The notes under the pieces: generated by a model
Told to the model about the DNA's origin: nothing
Seen by the model: the letters and a program-made list of their open reading frames with translations, nothing else
The model's database searches: none
NCBI GenBank assembly: GCA_964434165.1
Contig: CAYSUS010000041.1
Location: 1 to 64,000 of the forward strand
Origin: CAYSUS01 sp964434165
Lineage (GTDB): Bacteria > Planctomycetota > Planctomycetia > Pirellulales > Thermoguttaceae
DNA length: 64,000 nucleotides
Direction of reading: 5' to 3'
Made by a program: the position numbers and the translations under genes
Shown: piece after piece, positions 51,300-59,087 of the stretch
How the letters are laid out: every line of letters begins with the position of its first letter
Position numbering within the stretch: position 1 is the stretch's first letter

Positions 51300-53996
51300 A
51301 TGGTCCGAGCAGCTTTGATCCTGATGATCCTTGGACTAGTGGGGCCGTGGAGGCCCGGCGAGGCCCGGGCTCAACACGCCGCACACCCCGAGGGCCAAGT
51401 CCAACACCGCCATAACCACGCGCATCAGCCGAAATCGCTGGGAGATCGGCTGGACGACCTCGGGAGGAACCTCTTCGGCGGCATCCTTCCGACGAGGAAA
51501 GGCCGATCGCAGGCCCCACAGCCGACCCGCGCGGCGCCGCGCCAGGCGAGCTCACCGTCGATGCGCTACCCCACGACGAACGCCGCTCCCCCCCGTTCCT
51601 CGGCGGCGGCTCCGCCTTCCCACGTCCGAGTCGTGGCCCCCAGCACGCGACCGGCAGTGCCTGTTCGGCAGCCGATGCTTCCCGAGTTGGACGAACTGGA
51701 GGAGGAGAAGCCATCGGCCGCTTCGCGCAGAACCGGACACCATCCGTCCATCCAGGCCCCCGCTTACTCCCATCCCTACTCCGCCAGTCCCGGCCCGACG
51801 CTGCATTCACCGGCTTTGCAGGCGCCCACGCGCCACGACACCTCGTCTTCCAGCTCTTCGCCGGCGCGTGGATCGCCCGCAATTCGGGAGACAAGCGGCT
51901 CGAATCCAGCGGCGAGGATGCCCACGCTTCCCGCCGTGCCAGGCATGCAGCCGCTGCACGAGCGCTTGAAGTCACTGCGCCAGTCGGCGTTTGGTTCGTC
52001 GGGGAGCAGCGCGAGCAGTACGGACGGCAAGCCCCGCGGCGTGGCCGGGGCCGCACAGATCGAGGCGTCCGATCCCCCGACGGCGACGCCCTCACCCGCG
52101 AGCGGGCGCACCCGAGTGCTGACTCCCGGGCGCGGGCCGTCTTCAACCGGCGCGGCGTCGCCGGGATCATTGCACGGCCGCCTTCAGAATCCGCTGGCTC
52201 CGCGTGCGACCTCGAACACTCGCTCCGACCTGCCGCAGAACGTTGTCGATACCTTCGCGGCTCAGCGGGCCGCGCGCGAGGCGGCGCGCGAGGCCGCGCG
52301 CCAGGCAGCCCAGGAGCGCCGTGCCGCTGAGGCGCAGGCGAACGAGCCCACGCCGGCACCGCGCGTGGCCGGTCTGCCTTCCCGGGAGGAGGACGAGGCG
52401 GCGGAGCCCGAGCCGGTTCATTCCGCGGTCGGGGAGGAGTCGGCGCCCGAAGCCAACCCGGCGGACGACGGGGCGGTTCTCTTCACCCGGCAGAGCCCCA
52501 TTCTTGGGGTGCAGACCCACGGTCCGCGGCGAATCACCGTCGGCAAGGAGTCGGCCTACGAGGTGGTGATTCACAACACCGGCCAGGTCGCGGCCAACGA
52601 GCTCGTGGTCACGGTCGACCTGCCTTCGTGGGCCGACGTGCTCGGGGCGGAGGTCAGCACTGGGGCCACGCAGTCCGTCGATTCCGCGGAGCGCTCGGGC
52701 CAGTTCCAGTGGCGCGTGGGCCGGCTGAACGCGGCCTCGCAGGAGAAGCTCGTGCTGCGAATCGTGCCTCGGGAAAGCAGACCGTTCGAGCTCGGCGTCC
52801 GCTGGAGCTTCACGCCCATCGGATCGCAGGCGGCGATCGTCGTGCAGGAGCCCAAGATCGAGCTCGACCTGGACGGTCCGCGGGAGGTCGTCCACGGCCA
52901 GAAGGAGGTCTATAAGCTGAGCATGGCCAACACCGGAAACGGCCCCGCCGAGAACCTCGATGTGGTGCTCACGCCGCGAGGGCCCGGCGAGAACGTTTCG
53001 GCAAGCCACAAGCTGGGCACGCTCGCCGCCGGCGAGAAGAAGGTCATCGAGGTCGAGCTCACCGCCCGGCAGGCCGGCCAGTTGACCATTGAAGTCGAAG
53101 TCCGAGGAGACGGGGGCCTCCAGGCCTCGCTGAGCGAGCGGATCACCGTGCGCCGAGCCGAGCTTAGCGTGGATCTGAAAGGCCCCAAGGTTCAGTACGT
53201 GGGTACCACCGGAACCTACGCCATTGAGGTCTCCAACCCCGGTTCCGCGGCGGCCCGCAATCTTCGGGTATCGGCCGCCCTGCCAGAAGGTGCGGAGCAC
53301 GTGACGGCGGCCGAGGGCGGGGAGGCTGGATTCGACGGGCGCTCGGTCCAGTGGAAAGTGGACCAGATCGCACCGGGGGCGTCGCGGCAGTTCAACTTCA
53401 AGTGCACCTTGGGACGCCCGGGCTTGGGGCGGATTGAAGTGGAAGTTGCCGCCGACGACGGACTGACGGCGTCCGGCTCGCTGGCCACCCAGGTGGAGGC
53501 CATGGCCGATCTTTCACTCACGGTGGTCGATCCGGCCGGACCGGTGCCCGTCGGCGATGAGGCGGTCTATGAGGTCCGCATCCAGAATCGCGGCAGTAAG
53601 AGCGCGCAAGGCGTCGAAGCCGTGGCCTATTTCTCGCACGGCATCGAGCCGTTCGCGGCCGAAGGCGCTGCCCACAAGGTGGGGCCAGGGCAGGTGGTCT
53701 TTAGTCCCATCGCCGCAATCCCCGCCGGCAAGACGCACGTGCTGAGGGTGAAGGCCAAGGCGGAGAAGAGCGGAAACCACGTCTTTCGCGCCGAGGTGTA
53801 TTGCCGCGCGGTTGGCTCGCGCCTGGTCAGCGAAGAGACCACGCGTTACTTCGGCGAGGCTGAATCCGAGCGCTCGCTTGTGGCCGGCCCCAGGGCGGCG
53901 CCCGAGACTGGCGAGCGTCGTTCGGCCGGGCTGCGAACCGCCGACCGGGGGCTGAGCCGCTCTGGGGAGCCGACGCCGGCCCCTGCGCGCGAGTGA
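51300..53996 (+). CDS. Secreted DUF11/CARDB-like repeat protein with long disordered region
   Basis: The 898-residue protein has a signal peptide (LILMILGLVGPWRPGEARA). About 370 residues of Pro/Ser/Ala-rich low-complexity sequence follow, including an Ala/Arg/Glu helix (about 310-350). Four immunoglobulin-like DUF11 repeats of about 110 residues each (about 400-850) come next. Repeat signatures recur: ESAYEVVIHNTGQVAANELV, KEVYKLSMANTGNGPAENLD, TGTYAIEVSNPGSAAARNLR and EAVYEVRIQNRGSKSAQGVE, each introducing a VDLP/VLTP/AALP/AYFS strand. Such proteins are structural or adhesive cell-surface proteins in planctomycetes. The ATG at 51300 has GAGGTGG upstream; the longer frame is rejected. Confidence 0.82.
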   Translation: MVRAALILMILGLVGPWRPGEARAQHAAHPEGQVQHRHNHAHQPKSLGDRLDDLGRNLFGGILPTRKGRSQAPQPTRAAPRQASSPSMRYPTTNAAPPRSSAAAPPSHVRVVAPSTRPAVPVRQPMLPELDELEEEKPSAASRRTGHHPSIQAPAYSHPYSASPGPTLHSPALQAPTRHDTSSSSSSPARGSPAIRETSGSNPAARMPTLPAVPGMQPLHERLKSLRQSAFGSSGSSASSTDGKPRGVAGAAQIEASDPPTATPSPASGRTRVLTPGRGPSSTGAASPGSLHGRLQNPLAPRATSNTRSDLPQNVVDTFAAQRAAREAAREAARQAAQERRAAEAQANEPTPAPRVAGLPSREEDEAAEPEPVHSAVGEESAPEANPADDGAVLFTRQSPILGVQTHGPRRITVGKESAYEVVIHNTGQVAANELVVTVDLPSWADVLGAEVSTGATQSVDSAERSGQFQWRVGRLNAASQEKLVLRIVPRESRPFELGVRWSFTPIGSQAAIVVQEPKIELDLDGPREVVHGQKEVYKLSMANTGNGPAENLDVVLTPRGPGENVSASHKLGTLAAGEKKVIEVELTARQAGQLTIEVEVRGDGGLQASLSERITVRRAELSVDLKGPKVQYVGTTGTYAIEVSNPGSAAARNLRVSAALPEGAEHVTAAEGGEAGFDGRSVQWKVDQIAPGASRQFNFKCTLGRPGLGRIEVEVAADDGLTASGSLATQVEAMADLSLTVVDPAGPVPVGDEAVYEVRIQNRGSKSAQGVEAVAYFSHGIEPFAAEGAAHKVGPGQVVFSPIAAIPAGKTHVLRVKAKAEKSGNHVFRAEVYCRAVGSRLVSEETTRYFGEAESERSLVAGPRAAPETGERRSAGLRTADRGLSRSGEPTPAPARE

Positions 53997-54189
53997 CATG
54001 CCGCCTCGCGGATGGCGGGTCCTGCTCAGCGTGCCCGCGTGGCTCGCCGGGGCCTTCCAAGTCTTGGCGACGCATCCGCGCCACCCGACTGCTACCCGGC
54101 GGCGCACGCTCTTGACCCGCTGCTGCACGGGGGTTAGACTGCGACCACCGTTTCTGAGGGTTCAGCTTTCCTCACGCGGGGGAGAGATC

Positions 54190-54483
54190 ATGAAGCGGGT
54201 GGTTATCGAGTTTTTTGGCGGATGCTGGGACGGCCGGGCGCTGGATAGCGGCTCCGAGGACTCTGACGAGCGGAAACTCGCCCACAGCTGCTACTTCAAG
54301 ACGGGCGACGGCACGATCGGGGAGAAGATTGCCGCGCTGCCCCCCTTGGCCGAGGACTTCGCGGCCCGACGCCAGTGGACCGCTCCGGAGGGTGTCAACG
54401 GCGGCGAAAGCTCGTACCACGTGGTCGAGAAGGTGGACGAAGCGGAGCGGATCGTCGTCAAGATGAGGCACCCGGATCACTGA
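54190..54483 (+). CDS. Small protein of unknown function
   Basis: A 97-residue soluble acidic protein: VVIEFFGGCWDGRALDS, then HSCYFKTGDGTIGEK and SSYHVVEKVDEAERIVVKM. The pattern suggests a small beta-rich fold, and similar short proteins occur in planctomycetes, but I cannot name a family. GGGGAGAG lies just before the ATG, which supports the start. It stands alone between the DUF11 and GNAT genes. Confidence 0.65.
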   Translation: MKRVVIEFFGGCWDGRALDSGSEDSDERKLAHSCYFKTGDGTIGEKIAALPPLAEDFAARRQWTAPEGVNGGESSYHVVEKVDEAERIVVKMRHPDH

Positions 54484-54757
54484 CGGGTTGAGGAGGGCGG
54501 CGGGCAGGCGGAAACGCGCGAGCCCCGGCCCGTGGATCCCGCGTAATCGCACCATTCCGCAAACCGCGATCCCACGGGGGTCGGGGTAGTGGGGTGAGTC
54601 TCGCCTCATTTGCCTGACCCAAGGCCGCAGCGCGGTAATATTGCAGAGTGGACCCGTCTTCGGCCGACGTAGGTTCCGGCCGACGGCCCAACGACCCGCC
54701 CCGCTCGGGGTCGGCCGCCTCCTGCTTCCATGACGCGCTTTCCGGGAGTCTGCAACC
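54484..54757. other. 274-bp intergenic region
   Basis: No gene is supported between the small protein and the GNAT gene. It should contain the GNAT promoter. TTGCAGAGTGGACC at about 54640 follows an AT-richer stretch (GGTAATATTGCAG), which is the only place resembling a -10 element. Confidence 0.3.
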
Positions 54758-55639
54758 ATGAACCAGGGCAAGTGTGCGGCGGTCGCCACGCCGGTCCGAC
54801 GGGGCTCTTACGTCGTGCGACAGATGGAGGGACCCGAGGACGTCCAACTGGCGCTGGACTGGGCCGCGGAGGAGGGCTGGAACCCGGGCTTGCAGGACGC
54901 CGATTGCTTCCACGCCGCCGACCCGGAGGGGTTCTTCGTGGGCCTGCTCGACGGCGAGCCCATCGCCTGCGGCTTCGCCGTGATCTACGATGACTCCTTC
55001 GCCTTCTTCGGCGGCTACATCGTGCGCCCCGAATTCCGCGGAAAGGGCTACGGCATGCGCCTGACCAAGGTCCGCCAGGCCTACGTGGGGCCGCGCAACG
55101 TGGGACTGGACGGCGTGGCCGCGATGGAGGAGAAATACGCCAGACTCGGCTTCCGACAGGCCTACCGCAATCGCCGGTACGAGGGGACCGCCCAGGGAGA
55201 GGAGCGACCCGGCGTGGTGGAGATCTCGCGCCTGCCTTTCCGCGAGGTCGTGGCCTACGACACGATCCATTTCTCAGCGCCCCGGCCGGGATTCCTTCGC
55301 AAATGGCTCGTGCCGCCGGGCGGGGCAGCCTTGGGCGCGGTTCGCGAGGGACGCCTCGCCGGCTTCGGCGTATTGCGGCCCTGCCGCACCGGATACAAGA
55401 TCGGCCCCCTCTTCGCGGACGACGAAACGACGGCCGACGACCTATTTCAGTCGCTCTGCGCCCGTGCCGAGGGCTGGCCCGTCTCCATCGACGTGCCCGA
55501 GCCGAACCGCGCCGCCGTGGCCCTCGCCGAGCGCCACGGCATGACGTCGTCGCTGGAGGTCGCGAGGATGTACCTCAAGGGAGCGCCCGACATGCCCATG
55601 AACCACGTGTTCGGGATCACGTCCTTCGAGCTGGGCTGA
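54758..55639 (+). CDS. GNAT family N-acetyltransferase with YitH-type C-terminal domain
   Basis: The 293-residue enzyme transfers an acetyl group from acetyl-CoA. The N-terminal GNAT domain (about 15-150) contains YIVRPEFRGKGYGMRLT, the R-G-x-G acetyl-CoA loop, preceded by the strand SFAFFGGYIV. The second half (about 160-290) matches the YitH/HolE-type C-terminal acetyltransferase-like domain (LGAVREGRLAGFGVLRPCRT, YKIGPLFADD, VSIDVPEPNRAAVALAERHG). The acceptor is unknown. The gene converges with the sulfatase gene, with only 10 bp between the two stops. Confidence 0.87.
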   Translation: MNQGKCAAVATPVRRGSYVVRQMEGPEDVQLALDWAAEEGWNPGLQDADCFHAADPEGFFVGLLDGEPIACGFAVIYDDSFAFFGGYIVRPEFRGKGYGMRLTKVRQAYVGPRNVGLDGVAAMEEKYARLGFRQAYRNRRYEGTAQGEERPGVVEISRLPFREVVAYDTIHFSAPRPGFLRKWLVPPGGAALGAVREGRLAGFGVLRPCRTGYKIGPLFADDETTADDLFQSLCARAEGWPVSIDVPEPNRAAVALAERHGMTSSLEVARMYLKGAPDMPMNHVFGITSFELG

Positions 55640-55649
55640 TGCCGCCGAC

Positions 55650-57164
55650 CTACTTCGGCAGCGCTGCGCGCCAGCCAGCCCGCAGTTGCCGGCTGAGCCC
55701 CTTGACCAGTTCCTTGTGCTCTGCGCGGCCCGCCAGGTTGACGTTCTCCTGCGGGTCCTCCTGGTGGTCGTAAAGCTCTCGGGCCACGGGCTCGCCTCCG
55801 TCGCGCGGTTGCCACTCGGTGTACCGGTAGCGGTCGGTTCGTATCGAGTAGCCCATCGCTTTGCCGCGCGGATACTGGCTAAACGCCGCCGTCTTCCACG
55901 GTCGGTCCGGGTCGTCCAAGAGCGGCTCCACGCTGGTCCCTTCCAGCCCCTCGGGCAGCGGAAGCCCGCACAGCTCGCAAAGCGTGGGATAAATGTCCAC
56001 GAACTCGGAGAGGGCCTCGGTCTTGACTCCGCGCCTCTTCTGCCCCGGCGCGCTGAAGATCAACGGAACCCGCGCGGCGATCTCGAAGTTCGTATGCTTG
56101 CACCACAGCCCGTGCTCGCCGAGCTGCCACCCGTGATCGCCCCATAGCACCACGACCGTTTCGTCGGCCAGGCCCAGCCGGTCGAGCTCGTCGAGCAGTC
56201 TGCCGATCTGGGCGTCGATGTAGCTGCAGCAGGCGTAGTAGCCGTGGATCAGGTCGAGGGCCATCTCGTCCGAGAGCGGCCCCTTCTTCGGGACGTCCAG
56301 GTAATTGCGCAGCTCGCCCCAGTTGTGCAGGGCGATGTCGGGGCAGCCCTCGGGCGGATACGGATTGGGCGCGAGCTTCAGGTCCTCGCGACGGTAGAGA
56401 TCGTAGTACCGCTTCGGGGCCACGAACGGCAGATGCGGCTTCAAGTAGCCCACGGCCAGGAAGAAACGGTCGTCTTGGAGCTTGCGCAGGGCCTCGATCG
56501 CCGCGTCGGTGGTCTTGCCGTCGGGCAGCGCGCTGTCGGCCACGTCGGGGTCTTCCCAGGCCGGACCGCGCACGCGGAAGGCCGGACGGCTCGTCTTCAG
56601 TACGAGTCCGGTCTCCGGATCCCGCTCCAGGACCTTCGTGGGCGGCCCCTTGTGCTTGGCGCGGATCTCCTTGGCGATCTTCGCCACGCGGGCCTGGGTC
56701 TCGGGCTTGAGGTAGCCCGGGCCGCGGGGCCGCCAGTGCTCCACGCTCCAGCTCCGCGGATCGTCCAGCCCGCCGTGAAAGATCTTGCTGAAGCCCTGAG
56801 TGTGGTAACCGTGCTCCTTGAAGTGCTGCGGCAGCGTCACCACGTCGGGCAAGTGACGGCGGAAGTGGGTCTGCAGGTCATAGACCTTGGTCGTGTCGGG
56901 CCGGCGCCCCAACAGCAGCGACGTGCGCGACGGGCTGCACACGGCCTGCTGGCAATAGGCCCTCACGAACGTCGTGCCCCGCGCGGCGAGACGGTCGATG
57001 TTGGGCGTCTTGGCCAGCGGGCTCCCGTAGCAGCCGATCTCGGGCCGCAAGTCGTCCACGGCAATGAACACGATGTTGAACCTGCCTTGCTCCGCGCCCC
57101 ACGCGGCGACGGGCAGTAGAACCAGGGCGGTCACGAGCGAGAGGATCTGTCGGCGAATCGACAC
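55650..57164 (-). CDS. Secreted sulfatase (iduronate-2-sulfatase-like)
   Basis: The 504-residue type I sulfatase has a signal peptide (ending AAWGA). FNIVFIAVDDLRPEIGCYG (metal aspartates 37-38) is the entry typical of iduronate-2-sulfatase-like members. QQAVCSPSRTSLLLGRRPDT carries Cys76, the formylglycine site, in the canonical CxPSR context. VVVLWGDHGWQLGEHGLWCK is the second metal site and also typical of that subgroup. The GTG start follows AAGGAG. It is not linked to the large sulfatase cluster and lies 34 bp downstream of the exported amidotransferase gene, possibly in one operon with it. Confidence 0.9.
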   Translation of the reverse strand: MSIRRQILSLVTALVLLPVAAWGAEQGRFNIVFIAVDDLRPEIGCYGSPLAKTPNIDRLAARGTTFVRAYCQQAVCSPSRTSLLLGRRPDTTKVYDLQTHFRRHLPDVVTLPQHFKEHGYHTQGFSKIFHGGLDDPRSWSVEHWRPRGPGYLKPETQARVAKIAKEIRAKHKGPPTKVLERDPETGLVLKTSRPAFRVRGPAWEDPDVADSALPDGKTTDAAIEALRKLQDDRFFLAVGYLKPHLPFVAPKRYYDLYRREDLKLAPNPYPPEGCPDIALHNWGELRNYLDVPKKGPLSDEMALDLIHGYYACCSYIDAQIGRLLDELDRLGLADETVVVLWGDHGWQLGEHGLWCKHTNFEIAARVPLIFSAPGQKRRGVKTEALSEFVDIYPTLCELCGLPLPEGLEGTSVEPLLDDPDRPWKTAAFSQYPRGKAMGYSIRTDRYRYTEWQPRDGGEPVARELYDHQEDPQENVNLAGRAEHKELVKGLSRQLRAGWRAALPK

Positions 57165-57198
57165 GATCGAGGCTCCTTGTCGAGGGAAACGAAACCGG

Positions 57199-58062
57199 TC
57201 ACTTGCGGTCTGGCTGGGACTCAGGAGACACCGGCTCGCCGTCCTTGACGACCAGCAGCTCGCCCGGGCGGAGTTCGACCCACGACTCGTCGGTGAGCGG
57301 GCGCGTGGCCACGAGCACCCCGGCAGCCGACGCCGGGTAAACGCGGCCCAGGTCGATCTTCCGTCCCAGGTCCTTCAGCAGTATGTCTTCGTGGGGCGGC
57401 TTCCGACGCAGGTAGTGCAGCTCGTTGTGGCCGTCCTTGTCGTGGTAGGCGAACAGGTGGGTCCCGTCGGAGAACAGGCAGTTCAGCGATCCGGTCGCGT
57501 TGATCGCGCGAAGCTCCTTGCGCAGCCATCCTCGCGCCGGCTCGTCCCACCGCGAGACGCCCTGCTCCGCGATCCGTCCGACGAGATAGCAGAGCAGGTG
57601 CTCGCTGTCGGTGGTCCCCAGCGGCTTGAAACGGGTCAGCTTCAGCCTGGCCCTGAAGTGCTTCAGGGTGCCGTTGTGCGCCAGGACGTACTGCCGGCCC
57701 TTCCATTCGCGCGAGAACGGGTGGGTGTTCTGATGCGTCTGGCCGCCGACCGTGGCGCTGCGGACGTGCGCGATGAGGAGTCTGCCCTTGAGGCGCGCGG
57801 ACCGCGACAGCAACTCCGCCAGGTCGCTGCGCGCGGCGCTGGCGGCCTCTTTGAACACCGCCGCCGAGTTGTCGGAGTAGATGGCCACGCCCCAGCCGTC
57901 CGGGTTGTCCTCGCCGCGGCAACGCAGTGCCGAGATGAGATGGCCGGCCGAGACGTTCTCGCTCATCGAGAAGCCCAGCAGCTCGCAGGCGGTCGCGCGG
58001 CCTTGCAGGGGCGCGGCGATGGCAAGCAGCCACATCACGGCCGCTACGGCTCGAATGCTCAC
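57199..58062 (-). CDS. Exported class II glutamine amidotransferase-like protein
   Basis: The 287-residue protein resembles YafJ-type class II amidotransferases: CELLGFSMSENV at the active-site end, LLIAHVRSATVGG, FVLAHNGTL-like (YVLAHNGTLKHF), GTTDSEHLLCYL and LVATRPLTDESWVEL. In this family the nucleophile is the N-terminal cysteine exposed when methionine is removed. Here the cysteine is residue 26, behind a signal peptide ending in ATA, a good signal peptidase I site. Cleavage after ATA would leave exactly Cys1. The GTG start has GCGGAG upstream. The amide donor and acceptor are unknown; periplasmic amidotransferases are rare. It lies 34 bp upstream of the sulfatase gene. Confidence 0.82.
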   Translation of the reverse strand: MSIRAVAAVMWLLAIAAPLQGRATACELLGFSMSENVSAGHLISALRCRGEDNPDGWGVAIYSDNSAAVFKEAASAARSDLAELLSRSARLKGRLLIAHVRSATVGGQTHQNTHPFSREWKGRQYVLAHNGTLKHFRARLKLTRFKPLGTTDSEHLLCYLVGRIAEQGVSRWDEPARGWLRKELRAINATGSLNCLFSDGTHLFAYHDKDGHNELHYLRRKPPHEDILLKDLGRKIDLGRVYPASAAGVLVATRPLTDESWVELRPGELLVVKDGEPVSPESQPDRK

Positions 58063-58373
58063 GGGCGGGCTCCGCTGGCGTCGGGCAAGGGGGACTGGGC
58101 AGGCCGATCCCTGTATAACTGCCGCATCCCGGCATGTCCACGCCGGACGCCAAGGACGACGCCCTCCCGTCTCCGGCGGGGTCCGGAGAGCCGCGCCGAA
58201 CGCGCTGTGGTGCCCGGTCTCCCGACCGCGCCACCGCATGGACGCCGCCGCGACCGCCGCATGTTACAAACCGGTTACGTGCCTCCCCTCAGGGGGACGA
58301 TAGACTAGGAATCGGGCGCGAGCCTTGGCGCCATGGGGGTGGCGGGCAGTAGAATCGTGGAGGGGGGTGCCGG
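58063..58373. other. 311-bp divergent intergenic region
   Basis: This region separates the amidotransferase and two-component genes and must contain both promoters. No gene is supported. The GTTAC direct repeat is listed separately. CCTCCCCTCAGGGGGA at about 58282-58297 forms a short inverted repeat. Confidence 0.35.
58263..58278 (+). promoter_or_regulatory. Possible response-regulator binding site (GTTAC direct repeat)
   Basis: GTTACAAACCGGTTAC contains two GTTAC half-sites with an 11-bp period, 95 bp before the start of the response regulator gene. OmpR/PhoB-type regulators bind tandem half-sites at about this spacing, so autoregulation is conceivable. The match is short and may be chance. 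Confidence 0.2.
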
Positions 58374-59087
58374 ATGATGACCAGGGCCCAGATCCTTACC
58401 GTGGAGGATGACGCGGCGATTCGCCGCGGCATCGTCGATGCCCTGCGCTTCGCCGGCTTCCAGCCGCTGGAAGCCGCCGACGGGCGCCAGGGCCTGGAGA
58501 TGGCGCTCTCGCGGAGCTACGACCTACTGCTCTTGGATCTGGTCTTGCCCGGGCCGGACGGCTTCGAGATCCTCGAGCAGGTCCGGCGGGCACGCCCCAC
58601 GCTGCCGGTGATCATCCTCACCGCGCGGGGCGAGGAGAGCGATCGCGTGCGGGGCCTGAAGGACGGGGCCGACGACTACGTGGTCAAGCCGTTCAGCGTC
58701 AAGGAGCTGCTCGCCCGGGTGGAGGCCGTATTGAGGCGTTCGCCTCAACGTCCCGGCGACGTCCACACGGTGGCGGTTCCGGGCGGGCGGATCGATCTGG
58801 AGCGGCACGAAGTCCGTTTCGACGACGGCGGTCACGCCGAGCTTTCGGAGCGCGAGGTGGAGCTGCTGCGCTACCTGGCGGCCAACAGCGGCCGGGCCGT
58901 GGCCCGGGAGGAGATCCTGGCCAACGTGTGGCGGATCAGTCCCCAGGGCGTGACCACGCGGACCATCGACATGCACGTGGCCCGGCTCCGCGAGAAGGTC
59001 CGTGACGACCCGGCCGATCCGTGCGTGCTCGTCACGGTGCGCGGCAAGGGCTACATGCTGGCCGCCCGGGCCGAGGTGGGATTATGA
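58374..59087 (+). CDS. OmpR-family response regulator
   Basis: The 237-residue DNA-binding regulator has a receiver domain (about 6-118) with acidic pocket EDD (11-13), phosphoacceptor Asp55 in LLLLDLVLPG, Thr in ILTARG and Lys in YVVKPFSV. A winged-helix domain follows (about 130-232; VELLRYLAANSGRAVAREEI, TTRTIDMHVARLREKV, VRGKGYML). It works with the histidine kinase that follows: the stop and the kinase ATG overlap by four bases (ATGA), so translation is coupled. GGAGGGGGG precedes the first of two ATG codons. Confidence 0.94.
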   Translation: MMTRAQILTVEDDAAIRRGIVDALRFAGFQPLEAADGRQGLEMALSRSYDLLLLDLVLPGPDGFEILEQVRRARPTLPVIILTARGEESDRVRGLKDGADDYVVKPFSVKELLARVEAVLRRSPQRPGDVHTVAVPGGRIDLERHEVRFDDGGHAELSEREVELLRYLAANSGRAVAREEILANVWRISPQGVTTRTIDMHVARLREKVRDDPADPCVLVTVRGKGYMLAARAEVGL

